DNA of 19,220 nt from Tritrichomonas foetus. Lineage: Eukaryota; Parabasalia; Tritrichomonadida; Tritrichomonadidae. The notes under the pieces were generated by a model. It saw nothing but the letters and a program-made list of their open reading frames with translations. It was not told where the DNA came from and did no database searches. The position numbers and the translations under genes were made by a program. Within the stretch, counting starts at the first letter, position 1; every line of letters begins with the position of its first letter. Of this stretch, positions 1 to 8,413 are shown one piece after another. Location: the NCBI GenBank assembly GCA_001839685.1, contig MLAK01000612.1, positions 72,033 to 91,252 on the forward strand. Direction: 5' to 3'.

Positions 1-120
1 ACAACATTATTAATGCAATAACAACATAATGAATGCAATGACAACATAATGAATGTAATGACAACACAATGAATGAATTTACAACTTACATCATGAATTT
101 ACAAAATTTCTTCATTTATA
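1..120. repeat. 20-bp tandem repeat (minisatellite), about six degenerating copies
   Basis: Six successive 20-base units begin with ACAAC or ACAAA, at 1, 21, 41, 61, 81 and 101. Units 2 and 3 differ at one base (core ACAACATAATGAATGYAATG). Copies become less alike towards the right, and the last is barely recognisable. The array starts at the window edge and probably continues leftwards. No coding frame is implied, because the period is not a multiple of three. Confidence 0.85.
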
Positions 121-653
121 TATTCAATAATTAATTTCTTTATTCATTTATAAACCTTAAAAAGGAAAGAGAAAAATTCAATTTCATTTTTAAAAAATTT
201 GAATACTTTTTTTTTTACATTCAATTTCGATTTTTTATTTTTTTCTATACATAGGAAAAAATACATACAAAAAATTGAAAACAACTCAAAACCCCGAACT
301 TTTTGAGTGCATCTCTCAAATCGTCGGCGGTTATCCGGGAGTACCCATTGTCTTTATATGTATTCATTATTCGACCAATTTTCATCTCTTTCCTTCATTC
401 AACAGTAAAAGCAGGAGCAGTATTCATTCTTATCATATAACATGTCGATAAAATTAAATATTGCTTATCGATTTCACTTTCACAGTGTTCTGAGATCCTA
501 TTTCGAGTTGCTTTAATTTTAGAGCTGAACAAGAAGAAGGAAACAGTCGAACTCTATTTTATGAAATCAGCAAAAAGAAATTTCTATAAATTTCACTATT
601 AGGTTTAATTTTAATCAAACAAATTTTATAAAAAATACAATAATAAACAATTT
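121..653. other. AT-rich spacer downstream of the IBD gene
   Basis: This stretch lies between the tandem repeat and the 3' end of the minus-strand IBD gene. It is mostly poly-A/T-rich, apart from a less AT-rich patch at about 290-385 that holds the small EF-hand-like frame listed separately. I see no tRNA-like or other RNA gene in it. Confidence 0.6.
245..385 (-). pseudogene. 46-codon EF-hand-like open frame, probable gene remnant
   Basis: An ATG at 385 opens a 46-codon minus-strand frame ending in TAG at 245. Residues 8-31 line up with one helix-loop-helix of the calmodulin/centrin EF-hand family. The loop runs from K11 to D22, with Ile at loop position 8 and Asp instead of Glu at position 12, followed by an exiting helix with the pattern L-R-x-A-L-K-K-F-G. 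Loop position 1 is Lys rather than Asp, so calcium binding would be poor. After residue 33 the sequence becomes a hydrophobic, Phe/Cys-rich tail unlike the family. A single isolated EF-hand with such a tail suggests a fragment of a lost gene. It could also be a chance frame or a tiny unrecognised gene. Confidence 0.3.
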
Positions 654-1862
654 TCATCTACCTTCAACATTTTGATTCATTTCCAAAATTTTCGCTCTAA
701 ATTTCAACGGACAGCGCTGCATTGGAGGCAGCATCATCAATTTTTCACTGTCTGCTTGAGGCTGTGTCTGTTTTGCACCTGCTTCTTTGGGTTGTGATGA
801 ATTAGCATCAAGAATTTGGTTAAAAGGCGGCATCGATGTTGGCTTTGGTTGTAAAGAATACTGAATGGGCACCTGGTCAATCTTTTTCTGTGCATCATGT
901 TGTACTTCAACTTGAGCTTGTGCTTGTGATTCTATTTGTGCCTCAGCTTGTGATTGTGCGTGTGTTTGTGTTTGCAGTCGTGTTTCGGTTTGCATTTGCT
1001 GTTGTTTATTTGGAGGTTGAGTTTGCTGAAATTGTTGATTTGGTTGGCTTGGAGAAGATTGTTGAGTTGGACGTGCTTGAAGTGGAGGAAGTTGGTGTTT
1101 TTGGAGTGGCATTAATTGATACTGTGTTGTTGTCAAAATTTGCTGGAGACTATCTTTATCATTTTTATTGGTTATATTTAGATTAGGCAAATTATTAAGT
1201 ATGTCATTTGCACTAATTCCATTAGCTCCATTAATATTCACGTTATTGATGATATTATTATTGTTACTGACAGGATTAGTGATATTTAGAATAAGATTAT
1301 TGCCGCCATTATTATTTATAATATTTTTGCTGTTATTTAATTGATGTTGCATCATCAAAAGCTGCGGATGAAGTTGAATCTTATTTGGATCCATCTGAAG
1401 GACCATATTTGGTTGAATTCTATACCTGATTGTCCATTGTCTGATTTCCGTGAAGTTGTCTTTCAGCAAAGGGATTCTGGAAAAAAGGATATTCCATGAT
1501 TCCGAATGTGATGTATTTGTTGAAAATCCGAGTTTTTGAAGTGATCCGTTAATCGAAGATTTGCATTTCGAGATGAGTAATCGAAGCTGTCGTGTATTGA
1601 TTGCAATCGCCTGGTCCATCCAGCAAACGCCGCATACCAAAAATCGTTTCCAGTCGTTTTCATTTCCTTGTTCAGCGTATCTGCGAATGGCGTCTAAAAT
1701 TCCGTCGAAGGTTTCAATTCGATGTCCGCGATTTCGTTTGATCGAGCCGGCATTAAAAGCCATTTTGAGTGTGTGATACCCGTTTTTATCGGCCTCTGTT
1801 AGGAGGTCCCAATATTGGGGAAGGCGGTCCTTTTGGGGACTTCGCCCTTCCGAATCTATCAT
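654..1862 (-). CDS. Initiator-binding-domain (IBD, IBP39-like) transcription factor with N/Q-rich tail
   Basis: The 402-residue protein has a compact N-terminal domain (about residues 14-147) that I recognise as the trichomonad IBD type. This is the winged-helix fold that in IBP39 binds the initiator (Inr) element, the main core-promoter element of these organisms. Visible hallmarks are L14-P-x-Y-W near the start, K-R-N-R-G-H at 42-47, a W-K-R-x-L-V-C-G block at 71-78, and a strongly conserved stretch N89-T-R-Q-L-R-L-L-x-x-K-C-K-S-S-I-N-G-S-L, probably the recognition helix. The rest is low complexity: Asn/Ile-rich (about 177-232), Gln/Pro-rich (about 240-290) and a two-residue periodic Gln tract (291-321). 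It ends with a short basic segment (P-L-K-F-R-A-K, about 385-391). I cannot see the separate C-terminal domain that in IBP39 contacts RNA polymerase II, so this is probably a paralogue. The family call comes from remembered family patterns, not a search. Confidence 0.75.
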   Translation of the reverse strand: MIDSEGRSPQKDRLPQYWDLLTEADKNGYHTLKMAFNAGSIKRNRGHRIETFDGILDAIRRYAEQGNENDWKRFLVCGVCWMDQAIAINTRQLRLLISKCKSSINGSLQKLGFSTNTSHSESWNILFSRIPLLKDNFTEIRQWTIRYRIQPNMVLQMDPNKIQLHPQLLMMQHQLNNSKNIINNNGGNNLILNITNPVSNNNNIINNVNINGANGISANDILNNLPNLNITNKNDKDSLQQILTTTQYQLMPLQKHQLPPLQARPTQQSSPSQPNQQFQQTQPPNKQQQMQTETRLQTQTHAQSQAEAQIESQAQAQVEVQHDAQKKIDQVPIQYSLQPKPTSMPPFNQILDANSSQPKEAGAKQTQPQADSEKLMMLPPMQRCPLKFRAKILEMNQNVEGR

Positions 1863-2685
1863 TGACTACAAATTGGCCGGCCAATGTATTATTTTTTCAA
1901 AAATTGGGAATTCAATTGCGTAAGTTTTGATAAACTATTGATTTTTTTTTTTTCAGAGATTTTGAAAATATCTGTTAAATTTGAATAGTAAAATTGGTCA
2001 GTTATTCTGAAACTGAGTTTAACAATTCAGAAAACTAAAAGTTTTATTTTTTCATTTTTTCATTTTCCGATTTCATAGCTATTACTTGAATCTTAACTCT
2101 TGATCTTTAGGCGAATGTCTGATGATTTATCAATAAAGTAAAATTTGAAACTTCATCGAAAATAAAGTAAAATTGAAATTGACACAATGTCAAAATATCC
2201 GTTTATTCCTCATTCAATGTATTTATCAAAGCAAGAAAATAGAATTCTATCTATTCAAATTAAATGACTTAAAAATAAATGTTATATTATGAACAGAATT
2301 CAATAATTTTTTTCATTTTGGATGGAATATCGCCTGAGTTGCATTATTAACTATATATTAATTAATAATATAGATAGATAAAGGAGATAATCTAACAGAT
2401 TCACCTTTTAATTTGATATGACAATCTTTTTTCTATCTTTTGCATGAATATATTATAAAAGTTGTCGAAATGCTATATATCGATGATTCACCTCGAATAA
2501 ATCAGGTTTCAGTAATTCTTTGATGAGTTTTCAGAAATGTGAAATAAAACTGTCAATTTTCTATGGTCAAAAATATCGGTTATTATTCATCACTCTCAAA
2601 AGGTTGCCCTTGGGTAAATCCATGTAAATTGATATGAAAACGATAACAACTATGAAGTTTTGAGAGGACAGAATAACTCCCAAAA
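1863..2685. other. Divergent spacer between IBD and transporter genes
   Basis: These 823 AT-rich bases must contain the promoters of both flanking genes. They hold the CCAAT palindrome listed separately and a near-palindrome of A/T (about 2350-2375). There is an initiator-like TCATCACT at about 2588, although it lies roughly 95 nt before the transporter ATG. No open frame of interest was found. Confidence 0.6.
1872..1885. promoter_or_regulatory. 14-bp perfect palindrome with two inverted CCAAT motifs before the IBD gene
   Basis: The bases ATTGGCCGGCCAAT form a perfect 14-bp palindrome in otherwise AT-rich DNA, with nine bases between it and the IBD start codon at 1862. It contains CCAAT on both strands and a GC-only core. 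Because trichomonad leaders are usually only 5-20 nt, the site would overlap the transcription start or lie in the leader. It could be an operator for a dimeric regulator or a small RNA hairpin. The function is inferred; the palindrome itself is certain. Confidence 0.5.
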
Positions 2686-4176
2686 ATGTCGAAAGAAATT
2701 CCACTTGAAGCCATTGACTCAAGCAGCCATGATACAGAATCGAATCCGAACGACTCGAGAGAAAATATAAACAAAATCCCAGTTGGTAAAGATGGCCTTC
2801 CAATTGACGTAATCGAAACTGATAAGGGAAAGTCATCAAGTTCTTCTTCAGGCTCGTCAAAATCTAAATCATCAAAATCGTCAAGTTCATCCGGCTCATC
2901 TAGCAAACAGAGGCATCATAGTCAAAGTGAAACGTCAAAACGCTCAAATGTCGACGATGAATCTTTAGTTGTCAGAACTCGTCGATTTGCCACAATTATG
3001 AACTTACTCAATTCTATGCTCGGAGCTGGTATTTTGAGTGTCCCTTCGACTTTCGTAAATACAGGATTAAGCGTATCCATAATTTTATCAATTTTAATGT
3101 GCGCAATTTCTTTTGCATGCACTCTTCTCGTTGTCCAACTATCATTTGATACCAATACAATCGGCCTCGGTGATCTCACCTTCACTATTCTTGGTCGTGT
3201 TGGAACCATCATATTGACTATCTTGAATGTTATATTTTTAATGACCGCAATGGTTGCATACCTCATTCTCGGTGGTGATATGATCACCTCGTGGTTTGAA
3301 CTAGGTGGTATCGATGTTACATCAAAGACTTATCATGCAATTGTAATTCTTGTTTATTCTATTGTTCTTCCTGTCATTTTAACCATTCCAAGAGATATCA
3401 GCTTTTTGAAATACTTTTCAACTGCCACAGTCATTTCTATCATATTTTTCATGATTTCATTGATTTATAAGGCAAGTGACTATTCGATTAAGAATGGTGG
3501 AATAAATCCAACTTGTCATCCTGGAAAAATTGATTTTACACTTTTTTCAAGTTTGGCTGTTTATGGTCTATCTTACGCACTTCCAGCAGTTGTTTTGCCA
3601 GCTATCCGTATGTATAACCCAGAACTCAAGAAGAGGAAAAGGGTTATTCTTTATGCAATCGTTCTCTGCTTCATTCTCATCACTGTTCCTGGAATTACAG
3701 GTTACGTAATTTTTGGTGATAAGACTGATGGAAATATTCTTAAGAATTTTGATCCAAATGATGTTTTAATGATTATTTGCCGCTGTTGTTTCTTCGTTGT
3801 TGTTTCATGTGCTTATCCAATGCTTTCACAATCAGTGATGAGTATGTGGGCACAACTTATTTTCAAACACGAGCTTCATTCGGATCTTCCAACAATGAAG
3901 CGAACTGTTGTTTTCTTACTTAATAATTTGATACCTATGGCTCTTGCGATGTTCTTGCCGACTGCAAAACCGATTTTGACAATTGGTGGAGCTTTTGGTG
4001 GCTGCATTGTGGATTTCGTGCTTCCAAGTATAATGTATGTGAAATTCCACAAGGGAGAACAGAAGTGGTGGTCATATAAATTTATTCTTTGTTATCTTTG
4101 TGGATTGTTTGGATTGGTAACAGGTGGAATTGCAACTTACCAGGCTGTAGTTGACGCCATAAACTCACTGAAGTGA
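2686..4176 (+). CDS. Amino-acid transporter of the AAAP/SLC38-like family
   Basis: The 496-residue membrane protein should move amino acids across a membrane, most likely coupled to H+ or Na+ as in the amino acid/auxin permease family. The N-terminal ~100 residues are cytosolic and hydrophilic, with Ser/Lys/Gly runs at 50-73. The first helix carries the family signature (N-L-L-N-S-M-L-G-A-G-I-L-S-V-P, 106-120). About eleven hydrophobic segments follow, near 101-127, 128-151, 171-195, 216-234, 243-261, 284-307, 319-343, 359-384, 407-426, 429-452 and 465-488. The G-A-G-I-L-S-x-P motif is the unwound substrate-binding helix of this family. Length and helix count are normal. The ATG at 2686 was chosen because upstream in-frame sequence is AT-rich and non-coding. 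The gene is convergent with the USP gene downstream. Substrate cannot be told from sequence. Confidence 0.9.
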   Translation: MSKEIPLEAIDSSSHDTESNPNDSRENINKIPVGKDGLPIDVIETDKGKSSSSSSGSSKSKSSKSSSSSGSSSKQRHHSQSETSKRSNVDDESLVVRTRRFATIMNLLNSMLGAGILSVPSTFVNTGLSVSIILSILMCAISFACTLLVVQLSFDTNTIGLGDLTFTILGRVGTIILTILNVIFLMTAMVAYLILGGDMITSWFELGGIDVTSKTYHAIVILVYSIVLPVILTIPRDISFLKYFSTATVISIIFFMISLIYKASDYSIKNGGINPTCHPGKIDFTLFSSLAVYGLSYALPAVVLPAIRMYNPELKKRKRVILYAIVLCFILITVPGITGYVIFGDKTDGNILKNFDPNDVLMIICRCCFFVVVSCAYPMLSQSVMSMWAQLIFKHELHSDLPTMKRTVVFLLNNLIPMALAMFLPTAKPILTIGGAFGGCIVDFVLPSIMYVKFHKGEQKWWSYKFILCYLCGLFGLVTGGIATYQAVVDAINSLK

Positions 4177-4534
4177 AATTATCAGTTGATAAGCGAATGA
4201 GCTTGATTATTTGAAAAACTTGGTGTTCCATTGCATTATTTATATGTATTTGTATATATGCATATTTGAAAAATCAAGTTTATGTAAATAGGTATTTGTA
4301 AAAAATAATTTATATGAATTATTTGATGTTTTTATGCTTTTTTCAAAATACATTTTCATTGTTTTTTTTCGCTTGATATTCGTTGTTTATATGATTTCCC
4401 ATTGTTTATCTATTTTTAATAGATTTTTTTGATAAAAGAATGATTTGGAAGAAATATTAATGATTTTTTCTCTGAGGTTATATATTGAACAAGTTAATTC
4501 AATAATTGGATATATATAAATCTTTATTAAAATC
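4177..4534. other. Convergent spacer
   Basis: These 358 AT-rich bases lie between the 3' ends of the transporter and USP genes. They contain A/T tracts and TATATG-rich stretches that presumably serve as 3' untranslated regions. No gene, RNA or clear terminator-like hairpin was recognised. Confidence 0.6.
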
Positions 4535-6943
4535 TTATATAATTTTTTGATAGAGTAAAACATAAGCCGCTGGAGAATGTACTGATTCTTCGGAACATTG
4601 TCTTGCAGTTGAATCATTGTAAGCGAACCAACTCTCCTTCTCCTTGGAGTAAGCTCGTGCAGTATAATGTCCTGATCCAGTAGTACCAGAATGTTCGCTC
4701 ACAGCTACTAATTGATACCTTAAATCATCTTTTTTCTGTTCACCAACAACATATTTCTTCATATCTAATGTCTCAGGAAATGTTACATTAGTTTCAATTT
4801 TGCATATTTTCCCATCAATTTGTTCAAAACGTTTAAGATGAATGAAAAGAGAATTTGGTACCATCCATGTATTTGTTTCTTTACCTGCACATACATATTT
4901 TTCACAATTAGGGCAGAACCATTTATTTTTTTCATCAAGTTTAATTAAAGATTCGAATTTTGAAAAACAGTTTTCTAATGTAACAGATCGTGAAGGGGAA
5001 TTTTTGTGTTCAACAATATTTCTTTTTGCTCGAAATCCAGAAAAATCAGTATTACTTTCAATTTTGAGAAATATCTTTCTTTTGGAAATATTTGTGATGA
5101 TCTTTGATGGTGGAAAATTGCATAATTTATTTTTATTTAAAATTCGCTTTTTCAATTTATCTAATTTCATTCGAACCATCTTTTTAGCGCCATATGTCCA
5201 TAATGAGTCAAAATATTTGATGCAAGTTTCTTGAACTTCATCATTTGATGCTTCAGAGCTGGGAATTTCCATCAAATAAGGCCCTTCTTCAATGAGTACT
5301 TGCTTTTTAGACACAATTCTTAGGAACATAATAGCAAAGTACTTTGTGGGATCGATAATTTCAAAAGCTAATAAATCATGTTTAACTGTCTGTGGTTTTT
5401 CCAACCATGTGATTTTCCCAGATGATTTTTTAAAATCACATATTGCATAGTTCTTGGGTAATTCATCAATGGAATTAATAATAATCTTGGGTTTTAATGG
5501 ATCAGCTGGAATCAGTGTTATAGTCATTTCTGCATTCTCTGGTTTGGGTATTGGCAATGAGAGAGATGAAAATGGATCAAATGCAATATGCGATTCATTA
5601 CACAAAGGACATGTCATTTTTGATTGTAATAGTCCATGAAATTCATCAACAATTTGTGAATTATTAATTGATTTATGATGACGCCAGCATTGCTTTGCTA
5701 TTTCAGTTTCATTCTCTGATTTCGGTAATGTCAATGTTATTGAAGCAGCGGAACTATATCTTCTAATATTACCTTTCCCAATGCTATTTACAATAATATT
5801 ACCGTTTTTTAATATTTCATTGTCATCAATAGTGATGGTTGAACTTCTCTTCAAATCTTCATGAAGTTTATCCAAAAAAATTGTTAAAAATTCATGAACA
5901 TCTTCTTGAGTCACACTTTTAAATTGGGGTAAATATTTAATAATAGAAGCTCTAAGATCTCTTGGAGCAAGAACATTTTGCTTCCCACTCCAGTATTGTT
6001 TTATAAAGTCTCCGAATGTATTTGCTATTTCTCCTTTTGCTCCTAAAGAATTATTTTCATTAATATCTTTTTTATAGAGATCTTCTAAAAAGTAATGAAT
6101 AATAGATGAATGTACCAAACACTGTAATGCTGAGTTCATATAACAACTATTTCCTAAATTTTGTAGTCCACATATACCTGGTGCAATGGCTTTAATTAAT
6201 ACTTGAGATGATTTTATTGAGTTTCCATCATGAGAAAAACTTTTAGTAAAATCGCAAGTAATTCGATTCATTATTCCTGTCTTCACTCTTGGAATCATTG
6301 ATTGTGTAGGGTTCATACTTGAAAAAATAAATTGGGCAGAAGGACTTGGAATTAATTGAATTGGCTCAAGTAATAAATCTTGATCATCTACAATTAATTG
6401 TTCCCACATAGATAAAGATTCATCTAAAATGTTAGTTGCATGAAGTTGGAAAAAATTTCGGATACAATGAGTTTCTGGATCGAGACTGAATTCTAGACAG
6501 GCTTTTTCTTTAAGAACTGACATTTTAGAATATATTGATAGTTTAATCTTTGTAACCTTGTCAGTTACATGAATTCTAAATGTTGAAAGTCTAAGCAAGG
6601 GGATTGGTGAATTTGTTGTAGGGTGGGCAATTACTTCAATAGGAATTTCAGGTCCACCACCGTACCATTTAAATAATAATATCCATGCATTTTTCCGTAA
6701 TATTTCAAAATCTGTTTGAGCTACCATTTTCTTCCTGAGTTGACCTTTATTAATGAGAAAAGAGTTATCAATAGGTTTTGGGACCATCCCTGATTTCACA
6801 AATTGTCCATACCCAACATAGGCTTTCCAACTATTCAACCAACGAGTTGAAATAGCAAATACTGTATCACCAACTTGCATAACTCCAGAACGTGTTGCTG
6901 CCCTTATTTGATCTGCTTGAATTTTTGGTAAAGGCAACGACAT
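4535..6943 (-). CDS. Ubiquitin-specific protease (peptidase C19) with DUSP and Ubl-like regions
   Basis: This 802-residue deubiquitinase would remove ubiquitin from proteins. Residues about 8-107 form a DUSP domain (Y45-G-Q, F62-L-I-N, W87-x-L-L-F-K-W-Y-G-G-G-P). Residues about 120-195 read as a ubiquitin-like segment, the order seen in USP4/USP11/USP15. The catalytic domain spans about 257-800. Its Cys box is G258-L-Q-N-L-G-N-S-C-Y-M-N with nucleophile C267, the His box is G-S-G-H-Y with H759, and the third residue is Asp/Asn in Y-N-D (776-777). Two CxxC pairs (C445/C448 and C677/C680) form the zinc ribbon usual in the fingers. The catalytic domain is stretched by an insertion between the two pairs (about 460-650), as in USP15 relatives. 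All key residues are present, so activity is expected. The start at 6943 sits 17 nt behind a TCAT initiator-like motif. Confidence 0.93.
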   Translation of the reverse strand: MSLPLPKIQADQIRAATRSGVMQVGDTVFAISTRWLNSWKAYVGYGQFVKSGMVPKPIDNSFLINKGQLRKKMVAQTDFEILRKNAWILLFKWYGGGPEIPIEVIAHPTTNSPIPLLRLSTFRIHVTDKVTKIKLSIYSKMSVLKEKACLEFSLDPETHCIRNFFQLHATNILDESLSMWEQLIVDDQDLLLEPIQLIPSPSAQFIFSSMNPTQSMIPRVKTGIMNRITCDFTKSFSHDGNSIKSSQVLIKAIAPGICGLQNLGNSCYMNSALQCLVHSSIIHYFLEDLYKKDINENNSLGAKGEIANTFGDFIKQYWSGKQNVLAPRDLRASIIKYLPQFKSVTQEDVHEFLTIFLDKLHEDLKRSSTITIDDNEILKNGNIIVNSIGKGNIRRYSSAASITLTLPKSENETEIAKQCWRHHKSINNSQIVDEFHGLLQSKMTCPLCNESHIAFDPFSSLSLPIPKPENAEMTITLIPADPLKPKIIINSIDELPKNYAICDFKKSSGKITWLEKPQTVKHDLLAFEIIDPTKYFAIMFLRIVSKKQVLIEEGPYLMEIPSSEASNDEVQETCIKYFDSLWTYGAKKMVRMKLDKLKKRILNKNKLCNFPPSKIITNISKRKIFLKIESNTDFSGFRAKRNIVEHKNSPSRSVTLENCFSKFESLIKLDEKNKWFCPNCEKYVCAGKETNTWMVPNSLFIHLKRFEQIDGKICKIETNVTFPETLDMKKYVVGEQKKDDLRYQLVAVSEHSGTTGSGHYTARAYSKEKESWFAYNDSTARQCSEESVHSPAAYVLLYQKII

Positions 6944-6955
6944 TGTGCTAGAATT

Positions 6956-6962
6956 TCTATGA
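6956..6962 (-). promoter_or_regulatory. Initiator-like motif (TCATAGA) of the USP gene
   Basis: Read on the minus strand, TCATAGA places the presumed +1 A at 6960, 17 nt before the USP ATG. The trichomonad Inr consensus is about TCAYTW, so this copy fits the first four bases only. Such short motifs are frequent in AT-rich DNA. Confidence 0.35.
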
Positions 6963-8090
6963 ACTTATAAATATATCGATAAAATAATATAAAATCGCTT
7001 TATCAGAATTTAAATCAAAGAATTTTGGCTGGAATTTCGTGTATCAAAATATGTTTCATCGTTCATCTTCAGATGTTGAGAATATCTTAACTTCAATTGT
7101 GAAGAACTTATTCATATTGCAGGTTTAAACCGCATTAATATATTTTATTTTATCATTATGTGCATAATACCAAAGATATTAAACCTTTTGTGATTATTAT
7201 AGTGACCAGTTCACTTTCAAATATTTGTTTATACACAATTAATCAGTGAAGACTGAATAATATTAATTATAATAATGAATATTTATATAGGTTACCTATT
7301 TTACGAAATTTTTTTCTCAAGATCAAAAGAAAAACTGATTTCACGATAAAAAAGTCCAAAAATGATTGTGTAGAATTTTGGTCGGAAAACCTCAAAATTC
7401 TGAGACACAAAAATTTCTATCATTTACAAATGGTGCCATCCCGCTAAATCGATTGATTAAAACAAAAAAGAGTTTTGTGATGTTTCACTAATATGGATTT
7501 TTCTCATACCCTGGGAATAGGCGCAATCCCTAAAGTGTATTTTAAAAATATGAGAAATTTAGCATGTTTCAATCAAGATTTCGAGAAAATATGAACGAAA
7601 AGGAAAGCCGATTAACGAAAAATAAAAAACACTTTTTGTGAAATGAATTAGCCGGTTATATATACAATATATTTTTATGAAATTAATTGTTTATTTTCAA
7701 TTTTGAAAACACAAATATTGTGTTGATTTAAAGGTTAGATGTTATTGGTCCTGTTTCATCATTAGAGCAATTATGAGAGTATTTTACTTTTCAGATTTAT
7801 GTGGAGAATTCAGAACACCGTTAAATCAATTGAAAGTTTTGTAATAAGTTATTTTCTGAGTGATTAGTAAATTTTGAAAGAAAATATAATGTAATCTTTG
7901 ATTCAAAAAGTGGATATAAATTATAAAAGCATTGCGGGATGTATCAATTTTTTATTACAATTCAATTGTAAAATTCGTGAAATTAAGGAATAATTCAATT
8001 GACATGTGCTATTTAGGGGAATAATAATGCGTTTGGATTACATTAAGTATTGTTGAGCAGAATGACGAAGTGAGGTAATTTTTCTCAACT

Positions 8091-8143
8091 TTTAGATGAG
8101 ATAATCCATAGGAAATATCATCATTCGAATTATCTCATCTGAA
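8091..8143. repeat. Inverted repeat / hairpin, 12-bp perfect stem
   Basis: AGATGAGATAAT at 8094-8105 is exactly complementary to ATTATCTCATCT at 8129-8140. Three more pairs extend it outward (one is T·G), giving a 15-bp stem with a 23-base loop. It could be a small mobile-element relic or a transcribed hairpin. Confidence 0.6.
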
Positions 8144-8413
8144 TTCATTGAATGTAACCGTCAATACACGAATTTGACCAGGAAAAAAAAATTATTCAAA
8201 GAAAACAAAGAAAAGACAACTTAGCGATAAACATAATAGGTGTGATTTGGTTTTAGTTCTTGAAATAAAATACTATTTCTCTATGAATTGAATTTCATTT
8301 GAATGATGAAAAAACCAACTCAAATATTTGAGAAGTTAATCCATTCAATTGTATGAATAAGAATTTTTTAATACTAATAATATTCAATATGACTTTATTT
8401 CATCAATTGATTA

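Larger units (their letters stand above)
6944..8413. other. AT-rich intergenic DNA upstream of the transposon-like insertion
   Basis: About 1.5 kb shows no convincing gene. Features seen are a 10-bp palindrome GGTTTAAACC (about 7130), a hairpin at 8091-8143 listed separately, and short protein-like plus-strand frames between 7250 and 7640 that are interrupted by several stops and shift frame. No tRNA or rRNA was recognised. Confidence 0.55.

Noticed and set aside
245..385. Possible intron 5' end (GTATGT) in the EF-hand-like frame
   Set aside because: No matching trichomonad 3' signal (ACTAACACACAG-type) was found downstream on that strand within the window.
836..1186. 116-codon plus-strand frame rich in Val, Phe and Leu
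   Set aside because: It is the complement of the Gln-rich tail of the IBD gene; CAA/CAG repeats read backwards give open TTG/CTG-rich frames.
2350..2375. A/T near-palindrome upstream of the transporter
   Set aside because: It is imperfect and made only of A/T steps that recur by chance throughout the spacers.
4842..5234. 130-codon plus-strand frame
   Set aside because: It is antisense to the USP catalytic domain, which has all family motifs; the antisense protein resembles nothing.
7250..7640. Plus-strand protein-like segments (65 open codons ending at 7447, then another open stretch to about 7595)
   Set aside because: Lengths are within chance for DNA this AT-rich, several stops intervene, and I could not relate them to a transposase or other family.
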